Origin: Fimbriiglobus ruber
GTDB taxonomy: Bacteria; Planctomycetota; Planctomycetia; Gemmatales; Gemmataceae
DNA length: 64,000 nt
Direction of reading: 5' to 3'
Assembly (NCBI RefSeq): GCF_002197845.1
Contig: NZ_NIDE01000007.1
Coordinates: 62,001-126,000, forward strand
In this document: piece after piece, positions 48,948-58,859 of the stretch
Position numbering within the stretch: position 1 is the stretch's first letter
Layout of the letters: each line of letters opens with the position of its first letter
Notes under the pieces: generated by a model
Seen by the model: the letters and a program-made list of their open reading frames with translations, nothing else
Database searches by the model: none
What the model was told of the DNA's origin: nothing
Program-made: the position numbers and the translations under genes

Positions 48948-50644
48948 AATGCCGGGGTTTTTGGCCTTCGGGCCGGGAAACATGGTGCGAGTCCCTTTTC
49001 CGCCCCGCGCCTATCTCCGTTTGTGCTTGAAAAAGTGCGGCGTTCCGACTCTCGTTGGGTTTACCACGACTCCTCGAGCGAAGGAACGCCGCATGACCCT
49101 TTCTATCCCCCTGACCCTCGTTATGGCCACCTATAGGGCTCCCTCCGAATCGGACACGCCCGCCCACCTGGACCGATCCCTCGACGATCTGTGTACCGCG
49201 TCCGGGGGACAACTCCGGGCTCTCGTCGGCGCCTTCCGGTCGGAACCCGTCACCCCGGCACGGACCCTTCAGTTTGAGCACGATGTCCAGACCGCACTCC
49301 GCGAGTTGGGCCGGCACGTCGTTCCGTTCACCTACAACCAGGTCGAACCGGCGGCCATCGCCGATCAACCCCGGCACGCCCAGTTCGAGCGCGAGCGGTA
49401 CACGCGGGTCGGCTCGAAGACCCCGCAGAATGTGTGGACGGTGTTCGGCCAACTGGTCGTCCGGCGGGTCGGCGACCGACCGTCCCAGGCGGGCGAGCCG
49501 ATGCTCTTCCCGCGGGCCCACCGGCTCGGGTTGGTTCACGGGGCGAGTCCGGCATTGGCGGCCCGGGCGTGCCAGCTCCTGGCCGAGGCCGGGGCCAACC
49601 AGCAGCGGGTTCGGGACCGGTTGCGAACGGACCACGGGGTCGGTTGGGGGTCAAGAAATTGCGCCAGGTGAGTCAGGTCGTGTCGGACGAGATGGCCGAA
49701 TACCGGCACGACGCCCAGGTCGACCAACTCCTGGCCTGGCTGGCCGCGGCCGGGGCCTCGACCGGCCGCCACAAGCCGGTCGCGTGCGTCGGTCGGGACG
49801 GGATCACGCTCCGCCTGCGGATGACGCGTGGGAGTCTGTACGAGGTGGCCAGCACGGGCACGGTCAGCGTGTACGACCGCCGGGGGATCCGGCTGGGGAC
49901 CGTGTACCCGGCGTACGCGCCCGCATCCGGCCAGTCGGCGATGAGCCAGGCGTTGACGGCCGTCATCCGCGACGTGCTGACCCGGTGGGAGGGTCCGCTC
50001 CCCCGGTGGTGCGACGTGACGGATGCCGGGGACAACGAGACGGGGTACGACGACCACGTCCTCCGAGGGATGACGCACCCGCGGACCGGGGCCGCACTCG
50101 CATGGGTCCGGGTGGTCGATTACTACCACGCGAGCGAGCGGGTGTGGGCACTGGCGAACGTCGTGTTCGGCAACGCGTCGCGGGCCGTCCGTTGGGCCAA
50201 GACGATGCGGAAATGGTTCCTCCGACCGGGCGGCGGGGTGAACCGGGTGCGGCACTCGGCCACGGCATTCCGGGTGGCCCGGACGCTCACCCGGGTCCAG
50301 AAGAAGGAGTACGACCGGGCGTACGCCTACCTGCGGAACCGGATGGGTCACCTGGACGACGCGAGGTACCGACGGGTGGGAGTTCCGTTGGGCAGTGGGG
50401 TGACCGGGGCGGCGTGCAAGACGGTGTTCACTCAGCGGCTCAAGCTCAGCGGGATGCGGTGGACGAAAGAGGGGACGCAGACGATCCCGAACCTGCGAGT
50501 GATTCTCCTGAGCGGGATCTGGGGGGCCGTGTACGGGCGGGTCTTGGCTGCACGGCCGCAGCCGATCATGGGGGGTTACCGCGCTTCGGAGCCAGACGAG
50601 ATAGGAATCGCTGCGTAATCAGCACGTGAGAGAGACTTCAACCC
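48922..50644 (+). mobile_element. ISKra4-like element 4, about 1.7 kb
   Basis: Ends GGGGTGAAGTCTCTCT at 48922 and, reversed, GGGTTGAAGTCTCTCT ending at 50644 are inverted repeats. No target duplication is seen and the right flank is not the DUF1559 C-terminus, so DNA was lost or rearranged on that side. Confidence 0.75.
49093..50618 (+). CDS. ISKra4-like transposase, two frames
   Basis: The first frame runs from ATG 49093 (AAGGA upstream) to 49671: LDRSLDDLCTASGGQLRALVGAF, then LRELGRHVVPFTYNQVEP. The second continues to 50618: VKKLRQVSQVVSDEMAEYRHDAQVD, DVTDAGDNETGYDDHV, VVDYYHASERVWALA and GSGVTGAACKTVFTQRLKLSGMRW. The frames join at the G5 run near 49648, either by a programmed slip or by loss of one base. 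The C-terminal GSG...GMRW block places it near ISKra4. Compared with the A-run sites of the other elements this slip site is weak, so it may be broken. Confidence 0.7.
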
Positions 50645-50729
50645 AGCAGTTTTCGTATGGCGTCGGCTTCGGACTCGAGAGCCATCATGAACATCCACCA
50701 TCTGGTCGTGAGCGACATTGATCTAGCTG

Positions 50730-51107
50730 TTATATAATTCTGACTTTTTGATTATCTTTATATTTTACATTAATAAAACCTAATATTAGTTGAATCAGCC
50801 CGAGGAAGGTAGGCGCGAGTTTCTCATACCGGGTGGCCACTCGCCGGAACTGTTTCGTCTTCCCAGACGTTCGACCCGGTTCCGTTCGCGACCCGACCGG
50901 GTCGAACGCCCATGGGTGGACCCGGTTCTTCTTGTTCGGGATGTTCGCGAAGACCCCGCGGGCCGTGTACGCGTGCCGCTGCTGGTCCCCGTCGAACCTC
51001 TTGCCCGCGTCCAGTTCATCAATCACCGGAACGCGGTCCAGGGTCTTGTCGAGCATCGGTTCCAACCGCGGGGCATCACTCGCCTGCCCGGGGATCACTT
51101 CGACCAC
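50730..51107 (-). pseudogene. IS5-type transposase C-terminal fragment
   Basis: The reading VPVIDELDAGKRFDGDQQRHAYTARGVFANIPNKKNR, then KTKQFRRVATRYEKLAPTFLGLIQLI, matches the end of IS5-family transposases. The segment between the two blocks is shortened. The last codons are A/T-rich and run into unrelated DNA. No N-terminal part is left. Confidence 0.65.
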
Positions 51108-51113
51108 TATACT

Positions 51114-52182
51114 TTACGCGTTCAGGAGTGACACATTGTCCCACGTCTGGAAGTTGTGTGTCATCAGGGTTGCCAGTTTCTCTCGGTGTTTCGTCGGGAG
51201 ATCGGCCAAGCAACGGTCGACGGCCTCCTGGAACTTCTTGAAGTCCTGATGGTGGCGGCTGTTCAACGCTTCCTTCTTCACGAACTTCCACAGTCGCTCG
51301 ATCAGGTTCAGATTCGGGGAATACGACGGCAGGAACAACAACTCGATCCCGGGCGTCTTGGCCGCGTGCTCCACCAGCGCGCACCGCTGGTAGCGGGCGT
51401 TGTCGAGTACCAGCGTGATCGGCAATGCCCCGCCGATGGCCGCGATCTTGTGGAGTAAGGCGCACACGGAGGTGGCCGTGATGTACGTGGTGTTGATTTC
51501 CGTCACCAACTCGTGCGTGACCGCGTTCAGCGCGCCCAGCACATTGTACCTCTGCCGTCCCGACGCGGCCCGGACGTGTAACCGGACGAAGCACCACACC
51601 CACCCCAGGAACGACGCCAACACGAAGTGCGACGCGTCCACGAAGTACACCGTCCGCTTACCGTCGCGGGGCGTCCGCCAACTTCGGCTCCAGTTCCGTC
51701 TTTTAAAAAATCCGCCTGCGTGCGGGCGTGTTCGTCGACCGTTTTCTTGGGCGGCACCGGAACGGGTGCCACCTTCAAGCATTTCATCCCCAGGTCCTCT
51801 CTCAAGAACCTGCGCACCCGCGAGGTCTTTCGTCGGACACCCGTCAGGTCTTCGATCCGCCGCGCCGCTTCGTGGGCCGTGTGCGGCGGGTGCCGGCAAA
51901 ACGCGTCTTCGATCGTTCCTCGATGTGGCGTCAATGCACTGGGTTGACCCTTCCAACCGAACGACCGAATCCCATCCAGACCTTCGCCGCAGAGATCCGC
52001 AGGGTCCGCTGCACCGTCGCTCGCGAGACATTGGCCAACTCTGCGATCCGACTGTGCGACGCGTTCCGGGTCTTGAGCCAGAGAATCTCCATCCGCTCTT
52101 GGACACGCGGGTCCGGGTGCCGATAACGAGCACCCGCGATCGCTTGGACCACGGGTTCCGGAAACGAATATGTGGGGCGCAT
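51114..52182 (-). pseudogene. IS630-family transposase with several frameshifts
   Basis: The N-terminal part from ATG 52182 has an HTH (NASHSRIAELANVSRATVQRTLRI). The middle part lies in another frame below about 51940 (LTPHRGTIEDAF, HEAARRIEDLTGVRRKTSRVRRFLREDLGMKC). The C-terminal part lies in a third frame from about 51672 (DGKRTVYFVDASHFVLASFLGWVW, LVLDNARYQRC, LFLPSYSPNLNLIERLWKFVKKEALN), ending at 51114. At least three shifts are needed to join them. The catalytic Asp, Asp and Glu are still visible. Confidence 0.75.
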
Positions 52183-52335
52183 CCTGGCCCTCCCGCAGAC
52201 GGATCGGTGAAGGATCTATCCTCCACTATCCAGGCCAGGTTGCTCAAGGCCGACTTGTGTCACGGGGGCCAAAATCGCCGGCCATCGCCGGCGGGTGCCC
52301 CTGTAGGTTTTGGCGTTGGGGGTTTGGCACGGGAT

Positions 52336-52668
52336 TTATGCTGCGACCCAGAGCGTATTCCAATCGGGCGTGTCGATCAACGCGGCCAATTCTACCAGCG
52401 GGCCGACGTGGGCGACCTTCCACTTCGCCCCGGTCTGCTTCAGACACCGGTTGACGAACTGCGTGATTGACCCCTCAACCAGCCCGCTGCCAATGCTCCG
52501 CCCCCGGGCCAGCCGAGAGGCATACTCGAGTCGCGTCGCGTGCGGCAGCAGATCCGCGGCCAGACCGATCAGCGGTTCGCCCTCGGTCCCCGCCGGTAAC
52601 TCGCCGAACCGGTCCGCGATCCACGTCTCGATCCCGATCTTACCCCAATACCGTTCGTTAAGTGACAA
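52336..52668 (-). pseudogene. Transposase C-terminal fragment (family uncertain)
   Basis: The reading ERYWGKIGIETWIADRFGELP, then GRSIGSGLVEGSITQFVNRCLKQTGAKWKVAHVGPLVELAALIDTPDW, has the G-S-G-x-V-E...G-A-x-W block of ISKra4-like enzymes. Upstream it is cut by the IS66 element. Only about 110 residues remain. Confidence 0.55.
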
Positions 52669-52703
52669 CTACAGTCTGGGCAAAGGTTTTCTTCAAGGGT
52701 GGG

Positions 52704-54558
52704 GTAAGCATTCGGTAACCCCCCCGGTCGCATTGCCGGGTCGTGATCGGGCTTGCGGAAGAGCGGGATGGGTGGGTTCAATGGCGTGTGCATGGACGCA
52801 ACGCGCGCGACCGCCGTCCCCCGGGCGACCGGGCACGATTCCTCTCCGACGAGGGAATCGTGCCCGGTGTGCCCGCGCATCGCGCGCGAATTCGAGGGCG
52901 GGCGACAGGCCGCGTACTGGAAGGCTCAGCACGGTCGCGCGGTCGAACGCGAGCGGTGTGTGAGCGAGCGCATCCAGGACCTCGAAGCCCAGAACCGGTT
53001 GCGTCAGCAAACGATCTTCGGGACGTCGTCCGAGGCCACGGTCGGTGCGGACACCCCCGCCGAGGGCGGCCCCCCGGTCCGCCGCCGCTCCCCCGCCGCT
53101 CCCGGGGCCAACAGCCGGGGACACCGAGCCCGGCCAAGCGCACGCACGATCCGTTGCCGGCCGTTGACGAGGTTCGCGACCTGCGCCAGTGTGGGTGCTG
53201 TGGGCGGCCGTTCGTCACGTTCCCCGGGACCGAGGATTCGACGATCCTGGAGGTCGAGGTGAAAGCCCACCGCCAGGTGATCCGCCGTCGCCGGTCTCGG
53301 TCGGGTTGTTCGTGCCCGGGGAACGCGCCCCTCGTGACGGCCCCGCCGGCCCCCCCGGGTCATTCCTAAGAGCCGCATCGGCGTCTCGATTTGGGTCCAT
53401 CTGCTCCCCGACAAGTACGTGTTCCAGCGGCCGACGTACCGCTTGCTGGACGCCTTCCGGTTGCACGGCCTCGACCTGTCGCTCGGAACCCTGACCGACG
53501 GGTTGAAGCAATTGGAACCCCTGTTCACGCCCTTGTACGACGCCCTGGTCGGGCACTCGCAGGAGCAGACGTTCTGGCACGCCGACGAGACGCGGTGGCA
53601 GGTGTTCGTCACGGTCGAGGGGAACGCCGGTCACCGCTGGTATCTGTGGGTGTTTCCTGCGGCCGACGTGGTCGTATTCGTGCTCTCCCCGACGCGGGGC
53701 CGGGAGACCCCAGACGCGCACTTCGGGGATGACGCCGAGGGCACCCGGGTCGTCGATCGGTACTCGGCCGACAAGGCGATGGCGGCCGTCCAGAGCGGGA
53801 CCCTCGTCCTGGCGTTCTGTTGGGCCCACGTCCGCCGAGATTTCCTCCGCGTCCGGAAGGGACGCCCGGAACACACCGCGTGGGCCGACGGCTGGGTCGC
53901 CCGCATCGGCCGCCTGTATCACCGGAGCGACGAGCGACGGAACGCGACCGCCCTCCCGGCGGCCGTTCCGCGGCCCCGGACGGAGGCCGGCCAGCGGGTG
54001 CGCGACCACGTCGAGGCCATGCGGACCCAACGCGACGACGAGTTAGCCGACCCCCAGTTGCCACCCGCCCGGAGGAAAGTCCTGCAGAGCCTGGCGAGCC
54101 ACTGGGCCGGATTGACCGTGTTCCTCGACCAACCGGACGTGCCGTTGGATCACAACACGGCCGCGCGGGCGCAACGGGGGCCGGTCGTCGGTCGCAAGAA
54201 TTATTACGGGTCCGGGGCCGAGTGGAGTGGCCGACTCGCGGCCATGCTGTTCCGCCTGTTTCAGACCCTGTCCCTGGCGAATCTCAACCCGCACGCGTGG
54301 CTGACGGCGTACCTGACGGCCTGCGCGGAGGCCGGAGGGGAAGTACCCGCGGACGCCGAACGGGATCTCCCCTGGAACCTGTCGGACGAGCAGAAACGCG
54401 CGTGGTCGCAGGATCGCGAACCCCACCCGACGGACACGTCGTGACATCATCCCGGTAGGCCATCCGACCGTCGTCCTTCGAGGCTCATGCCTCCGAAGAC
54501 GGGCACGTACGCACCGAACGGACGTAAAATGTAGGAGATGGGTTTACCGAATGCTTAC
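52704..54558 (+). mobile_element. IS66-family element, 1855 bp, transposase-only
   Basis: GTAAGCATTCGGTAA at 52704 and the inverted copy ending at 54558 define the ends. Flanking octamers AGGGTGGG and AGCGTGTG agree at six of eight positions, a possible decayed duplication. There is no tnpA or tnpB, only a tnpC-type gene. Confidence 0.78.
52792..54444 (+). pseudogene. IS66-family transposase (TnpC), two frameshifts
   Basis: From ATG 52792: a leader with CPVC, coiled coil (VSERIQDLEAQNRLRQQTIFGTSSE), then shifts near 53115 and 53355. Between them the zinc finger reads CGCCGRPFVTFPGTED. After 53355 the frame reads VIPKSRIGVSIWVHLLPDKYVFQRPTYRLL, the IS66 catalytic core (TFWHADETRWQVF, VLAFCWAHVRRDFL) and LDHNTAARAQRGPVVGRKNYYGSGAEWSGRLAAML. 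The two shifts go in opposite directions. Without correction no full protein is made. Confidence 0.75.
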
Positions 54559-54599
54559 AGCGTGTGGGAGGTAAACCTAGGCACTTTCGGGAGTTCCGC

Positions 54600-55947
54600 A
54601 TGGATGCGGCCGCCATCTACCAGCGCTTCGTCGAGCAGGCTCCGGCCGCTGTCTTGATCCACGGTCTGATCCAGAGTTGCATGTCCCCGGAGTTCCTGGA
54701 TCAAACGGCCGCCCCCCACCTCCCGACATCCCCGAACCCCCGCCAACTCGCGTTCGCGGATCTGGTCGAGATCCTGTTGCCCGTCGTCTTCGGGTCGGCG
54801 ACCTCGGTTCGGCACTCCTACCGACAGGCGACCCACCTGCACGCCGTGGCGACACTCAAGTGCGTCTACGAACGGTTCGACCGGACCCCGCCGGCCGCCG
54901 TCGCCGCACTCGTCGGGGCTGTCGCCGACCGCGTCGGCCCCCTGTTCGACACCCCTCCCACCGGACCCCTCCGGTTCCGAACCCTGGATGGGAATCATTT
55001 GGCCGCGACGCAGAACCGGTTGGCCGATCTGGCCGGTCGGCCGGCTCCCCTCCCGGGTCAGGCGATCGTCCTCCGGGACCAAGCGACCGGCGTGTTCGTC
55101 CGCGCCCTGTTGCACGAGGACGGGCATGCGAACGAGCGTGCCCTGCACGCCCAACTGCTACCGGCATTCGAGCCCGGAGACGTGGTTATCGCGGACAGCT
55201 CGTTCTGCACCGAAGGGTTCCTCACGGGCGTTCGGGCCCGGGGGGCGGCGTCCGTCGTACGCCACCACGGTGGCGTCGGGCTGACCCCGCTCGGTGACCG
55301 GATCGACCACGGGGTGGTCCCGACCGGGCGGGTGTACGAGACGCGGGTGCAATACGCCCAGACGGCTCTCGTCCTCCGCCTCGTCGAGATCGAACGGTGC
55401 CAGCCGACGCGGGAGGGGATCACCGTCGTGGGGGTTCTGACCGATGTCCCGGCCGGCCCCGGACGTGGCGGCCACGTACCTGCGTCGGCGGACGATCGAG
55501 GTCGCATTCCAGGAATTGGCGGACGGGTTGCGCGGGGAGGTCGATACGCTCGCGTACCCGAAGGCCGCGTTGTTCGCGTTCGGGTTGGCGGTCGCCGTGT
55601 ACAACCTCTTGCAGGTCGTCCGGCGGGCGGCCGAGCACCGCGCGGTGGGGCCGGGCGAGCCGATTCCGGACCCGGTGTCCCCGGTCCTGTTGGGGCACGA
55701 GGTGCGTTCGTTCGCCGCGGGTGTCGCCACCGCGCTGGACGGGAACCCCGACATGCCTACGCCCGCGTGGACGGTCGAGCAGTTGCGGGCATGGATCAGG
55801 ACGTTGGCCCGCCGGCTGACCGACGGACGGTATGCGAAGAGCAAACGCGGTCATCGCAAAGCACGACCCAAGGCGCCCAAAGCCCCCAAGGGCTCACACA
55901 CCGCGACCGCCCGCGTGCTCGCACAACGACGCATCAAAAGTCAATAG
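54600..55947 (+). pseudogene. IS4-family transposase, one frameshift
   Basis: From ATG 54600 with GGGAG upstream: DLVEILLPVVFGSATSVRHSY, RFRTLDGNHLAATQNRL, PGDVVIADSSFCTEGFLTGV. A shift near 55448 moves to the second frame with DVAATYLRRRTIEVAFQELADGLRGEVDTLAYPKAALFAFGLA, the Y-(2)R-(3)E-(6)K-like block of IS4 enzymes. A basic tail ends at 55947. The element's ends could not be defined. Confidence 0.7.
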
Positions 55948-56001
55948 TGACAGCGGTAGGTCAAGCGCCGCACTCCAAATTTTTGTTTTGTCTGTTTTCT
56001 G

Positions 56002-56031
56002 ATCCGTGTTTATCCGTGTTCATCCGTGGCT
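56002..56031 (+). repeat. Three 10-bp ATCCGTG repeats
   Basis: ATCCGTGTTT, ATCCGTGTTC and ATCCGTGGCT follow one another. This sequence type recurs in intergenic DNA of several bacteria, planctomycetes included; its role is unknown. Confidence 0.7.
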
Positions 56032-56152
56032 AATGTTCTTGGTTGTCACGAAATAGTAACAAGCCCGGAACGGCGCCTGGACCACCGGGCCGCCGGTCGC
56101 AATGATCGGGGCGCCCGACCGAACTCGTGCCGTTTACGAAAGGATCTCTCCC

Positions 56153-57787
56153 GTGCGTACCGTTCGTGCCCTCGTACTCGGGCTAATCGCGGCCGCGAGC
56201 CCCGCCCTGGTCCCCGCGCCGGCCCGCGCGGACGAAACGCCCGTGAAGAGCAAGATCGTCGCCGTCGACTTGTTCAAGAACGGGCTCGTCGTCGTGAAGA
56301 GTGAAGTCGTCCTGGGCAAAGCCGGCACGTACGTCCTCGACGACGTGCCCCAGCCGGTCCACGGGACGTTCTGGGTCGAGAGCGCCGTCCCGCTCGAAGC
56401 CGTAGTCAAACTCCGGGACGTGGAAGTCCCCGCGGGCGACACGCCACCCGGCGACCTGCAGGAAGACCTCGCGGGCCGGCTCGTCACCATCCACTTCAAG
56501 GGCGACAAGCGGCCCCCCCTCACCGGGACGATGATGAAATTCAAGCCGGTGAAGGCCGCGGACGGCTTCGTCCACGGCCAACCGGGGCGGTTCGTCGTCC
56601 TTCAGACGCGGACGGGGCGGACGTACATCGAAGCCGCGGAGATCTCGTCGGTCGACGCGGAAAACGCGGGCGAGAAGGTGAAGCGGAGCCTGCCCCGCTT
56701 GCTGCTCACTCTGGGCGCGACCGATAAGGCCGAGACGAAAGTGACCGTCCGATACCTGTCCCGCGGGATGGCGTGGGCGCCGAGTTACAAGCTCGACATC
56801 TCGGACCCGAAGATGCTCTCGCTGGAACAGCACGCGGTCGTGAAGAACGAACTGACCGACCTCGCCGGCGCGGACGTCCGGCTGATTTCCGGATTCCCCA
56901 GCGTGCAGTTTTCGCACGTCCGGTCGCCGCTTTCGCCGCGGACGAGCCTCGCGGCCTTCTTCCAGGAACTCGGCGGCGGTGGCGGCCGCGACAACGATTT
57001 CACGGCCAACGCCATGTCCCAACAGGGTTTTCTCAACAACTCGGTCGGTAACTTCCGCGCAGGCGGGTTCGACCTCGCCCTGGGAGCCACGCCGACGGGT
57101 GAGGGCGTCGACCTGCACTTCCAGCCGATCGGCAAGCGGACCCTGGCGGACGGCGAAGCCCTCGCCCTGACCGTGGCCAAGGGCCAGACGCCCTACGAGC
57201 GGATCGTCGAGTGGCTGATCCCCGACACGCGGAACGAATACGGCCAGTACGCCGGCGCTCAAGGTCGCGGCAACGACCGCGGCGACGAGGCGGACGACAC
57301 CGCCTGGGACGCGCTCAAGTTTAAGAACCCGCTCCCCTTCCCGATGACGACCGGCCCGGCCACGGTGACCGCGGACGGCACGTTCAACGGCCAGCGGACG
57401 AGCTATTGGGTGAACGCGGGCGAGGAGACGGTCCTCCGCGTGAACAAGGCGCTGAGCGTTCGCACCCGGGCGACGGAAAACGAGGCATTGAAGAAGGAGA
57501 ACGGGGACGACCGCGTGTTCCTGTGGGTCGGCCCGCGGCAATACCGCAGGAGTACGGTCGAGGGCGAGGTGGCCGTCGGCAACCACCGCAAGGAGACGAT
57601 CCAGCTCGTCGTCCGCCGCCGCTTCTCCGGCGACCTGATCTCGGCCGACGGGTCGCCGAAGTCGTCCCTCCGCGAGGAAGGCGTCTTCTCCGTCAACAAG
57701 CGCAATGAACTCCTCTGGACGCTCACCCTCAAGGGCGGCGAGGAGCGCAAGCTGAAGTACACCTACACGGTGCTGGTGGCGCACTGA
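56153..57787 (+). CDS. Exported DUF4139-type protein
   Basis: The start is taken at GTG 56153, with AAAGGA ten bases before; it gives a signal peptide (RTVRALVLGLIAAASPALVPAPARA). The mature part begins VKSKIVAVDLFKNGLVVVKSE. It then has KVTVRYLSRGMAWAPSYKLDIS and a C-terminal DUF4139-like beta region (VGPRQYRRSTVEGEVAVGNHRKETIQLVVRRRFSGDL, ELLWTLTLKGGEERKLKYTYTV). About 544 residues, intact. DUF4139 proteins are of unknown function and sit in the envelope. A strong hairpin follows its stop. Confidence 0.75.
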   Translation: MRTVRALVLGLIAAASPALVPAPARADETPVKSKIVAVDLFKNGLVVVKSEVVLGKAGTYVLDDVPQPVHGTFWVESAVPLEAVVKLRDVEVPAGDTPPGDLQEDLAGRLVTIHFKGDKRPPLTGTMMKFKPVKAADGFVHGQPGRFVVLQTRTGRTYIEAAEISSVDAENAGEKVKRSLPRLLLTLGATDKAETKVTVRYLSRGMAWAPSYKLDISDPKMLSLEQHAVVKNELTDLAGADVRLISGFPSVQFSHVRSPLSPRTSLAAFFQELGGGGGRDNDFTANAMSQQGFLNNSVGNFRAGGFDLALGATPTGEGVDLHFQPIGKRTLADGEALALTVAKGQTPYERIVEWLIPDTRNEYGQYAGAQGRGNDRGDEADDTAWDALKFKNPLPFPMTTGPATVTADGTFNGQRTSYWVNAGEETVLRVNKALSVRTRATENEALKKENGDDRVFLWVGPRQYRRSTVEGEVAVGNHRKETIQLVVRRRFSGDLISADGSPKSSLREEGVFSVNKRNELLWTLTLKGGEERKLKYTYTVLVAH

Positions 57788-57801
57788 TGGCTCGACGTTG
57801 G

Positions 57802-57853
57802 AGTCCCGGCTTCAGCCGGTCGGTGTACGCCCGAACCGGCTGAAGCCGGGACT
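57802..57853. terminator. Perfect 19-bp inverted repeat between convergent genes
   Basis: AGTCCCGGCTTCAGCCGGT (57802-57820) pairs with its exact reverse complement (57835-57853) across a 14-base loop. It lies between the convergent DUF4139 and pseudouridine synthase genes and could end both transcripts. A half copy, AGTCCCGGCTTTAGCCGGT, appears near 58710, so it also behaves as a dispersed repeat. Confidence 0.75.
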
Positions 57854-57867
57854 TGTGGTTCGGATCG

Positions 57868-58656
57868 TCAGGGGGAATCTCCGGGGGCGGCCAGCGGTTC
57901 CTCCAACTGCACGCCGATGGCTTCCCAATACGCCGGCAGCGGAGCGGTGAACGTGAGGGCCTCGCGGGTGAAGGGGTGTGCGATGGTGAGCCGGCGGGCG
58001 TGGAGCGCGATGCACTTATCCCGCGGGTTGTCCCACGCCGGTCCGAACGACCGCGGCGCCCCGTACATCACGTCGCCGAAAACCGGGTGCCCGCGCCACG
58101 CGGCCTGGACCCGGAGTTGGTGCATCCGGCCGGTGTCCGGGGCCAGCTCGATCAGCGTCGCCCCGGCCGGCAGCTTCTGCAACACCTTGTACCCGAGCGT
58201 CGCCTTCTTCGCGCCGGGTTCGTCCGGCTCGGCCCGCACCACCCGCGCCTCGGCCTGGATCTTCCGCACCCAGTCTTCCCACACGCCCGCCTCCGGCGCC
58301 ACGTCGCCTTCGACCGCGGCCCAGTAGACCTTGCTCACCTTGCGGTCCTGGAACTGCGAGTGGACCCGCTGGGCCGCCTTCGTGTTCCGCGCGAACACCA
58401 CCACGCCGGACACCGGCCGGTCGAGCCGGTGCGGGATGCCGAGGTAGACGCCCGCCGGCTTGGCGTGCTTCTCCTTGATGTACGCCTTCACCATCGCCTC
58501 CAGACTCGGCACCCCGTCCGGCGCCTGCGTGAGCAGCGGCGCGGGCTTACACACCGCGATCAGGTGCGGGTCTTCGTACAGCACCTGCAGCGGTGGTAGC
58601 GGGGGCGACTCGGGCGTGGCGGTGGGCGGTGCGGGGGAATCTTCGGGTTCGCTCAC
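57868..58656 (-). CDS. RluA-family pseudouridine synthase
   Basis: 262 residues. The catalytic motif is HRLDRPVSGVVVFARN, with the conserved Asp. Other family blocks are LQVLYEDPHLIAVCKPAPLL, KVSKVYWAAVEG, IELAPDTGRMHQLRVQAAWRGHPVFGD and CIALHARRLTIAHP. The family converts uridine to pseudouridine in rRNA or tRNA. There is no S4 domain, only a proline-rich leader, so it is of the RluA/RluC-like short type; the target site cannot be deduced. Confidence 0.88.
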   Translation of the reverse strand: MSEPEDSPAPPTATPESPPLPPLQVLYEDPHLIAVCKPAPLLTQAPDGVPSLEAMVKAYIKEKHAKPAGVYLGIPHRLDRPVSGVVVFARNTKAAQRVHSQFQDRKVSKVYWAAVEGDVAPEAGVWEDWVRKIQAEARVVRAEPDEPGAKKATLGYKVLQKLPAGATLIELAPDTGRMHQLRVQAAWRGHPVFGDVMYGAPRSFGPAWDNPRDKCIALHARRLTIAHPFTREALTFTAPLPAYWEAIGVQLEEPLAAPGDSP

Positions 58657-58707
58657 GGTGTCTCCAAAATACGGGTCGGCACCAGGGATCTTCTCGGTTG
58701 GCCCGTT

Positions 58708-58728
58708 GGAGTCCCGGCTTTAGCCGGT
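58708..58728 (+). repeat. Half copy of the AGTCCCGGCTT repeat
   Basis: GAGTCCCGGCTTTAGCCGGTT in the region upstream of the pseudouridine synthase gene repeats one arm of the hairpin at 57802. The other arm is absent here. Confidence 0.6.
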
Positions 58729-58859
58729 TCTGACGTGCACCGACTCCAACGTACTCCACATCAGTCCGAGCAGGTCCCCAGTAGCCACCGACCCTTCCTG
58801 TTTACGACCACCGTTATCACTCTGACCAGGGAATCCGCGACGAGACGGCTTCCCGCCCC

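Noticed and set aside
48922-50644. DUF1559 C-terminus beyond the IS
   Set aside because: The right flank shows none of the expected C-terminal motifs in any frame.
51100-52235. Exact IS630 ends and TA duplication
   Set aside because: CCACTAT occurs near both sides but as a direct, not inverted, repeat; no convincing inverted pair was found.
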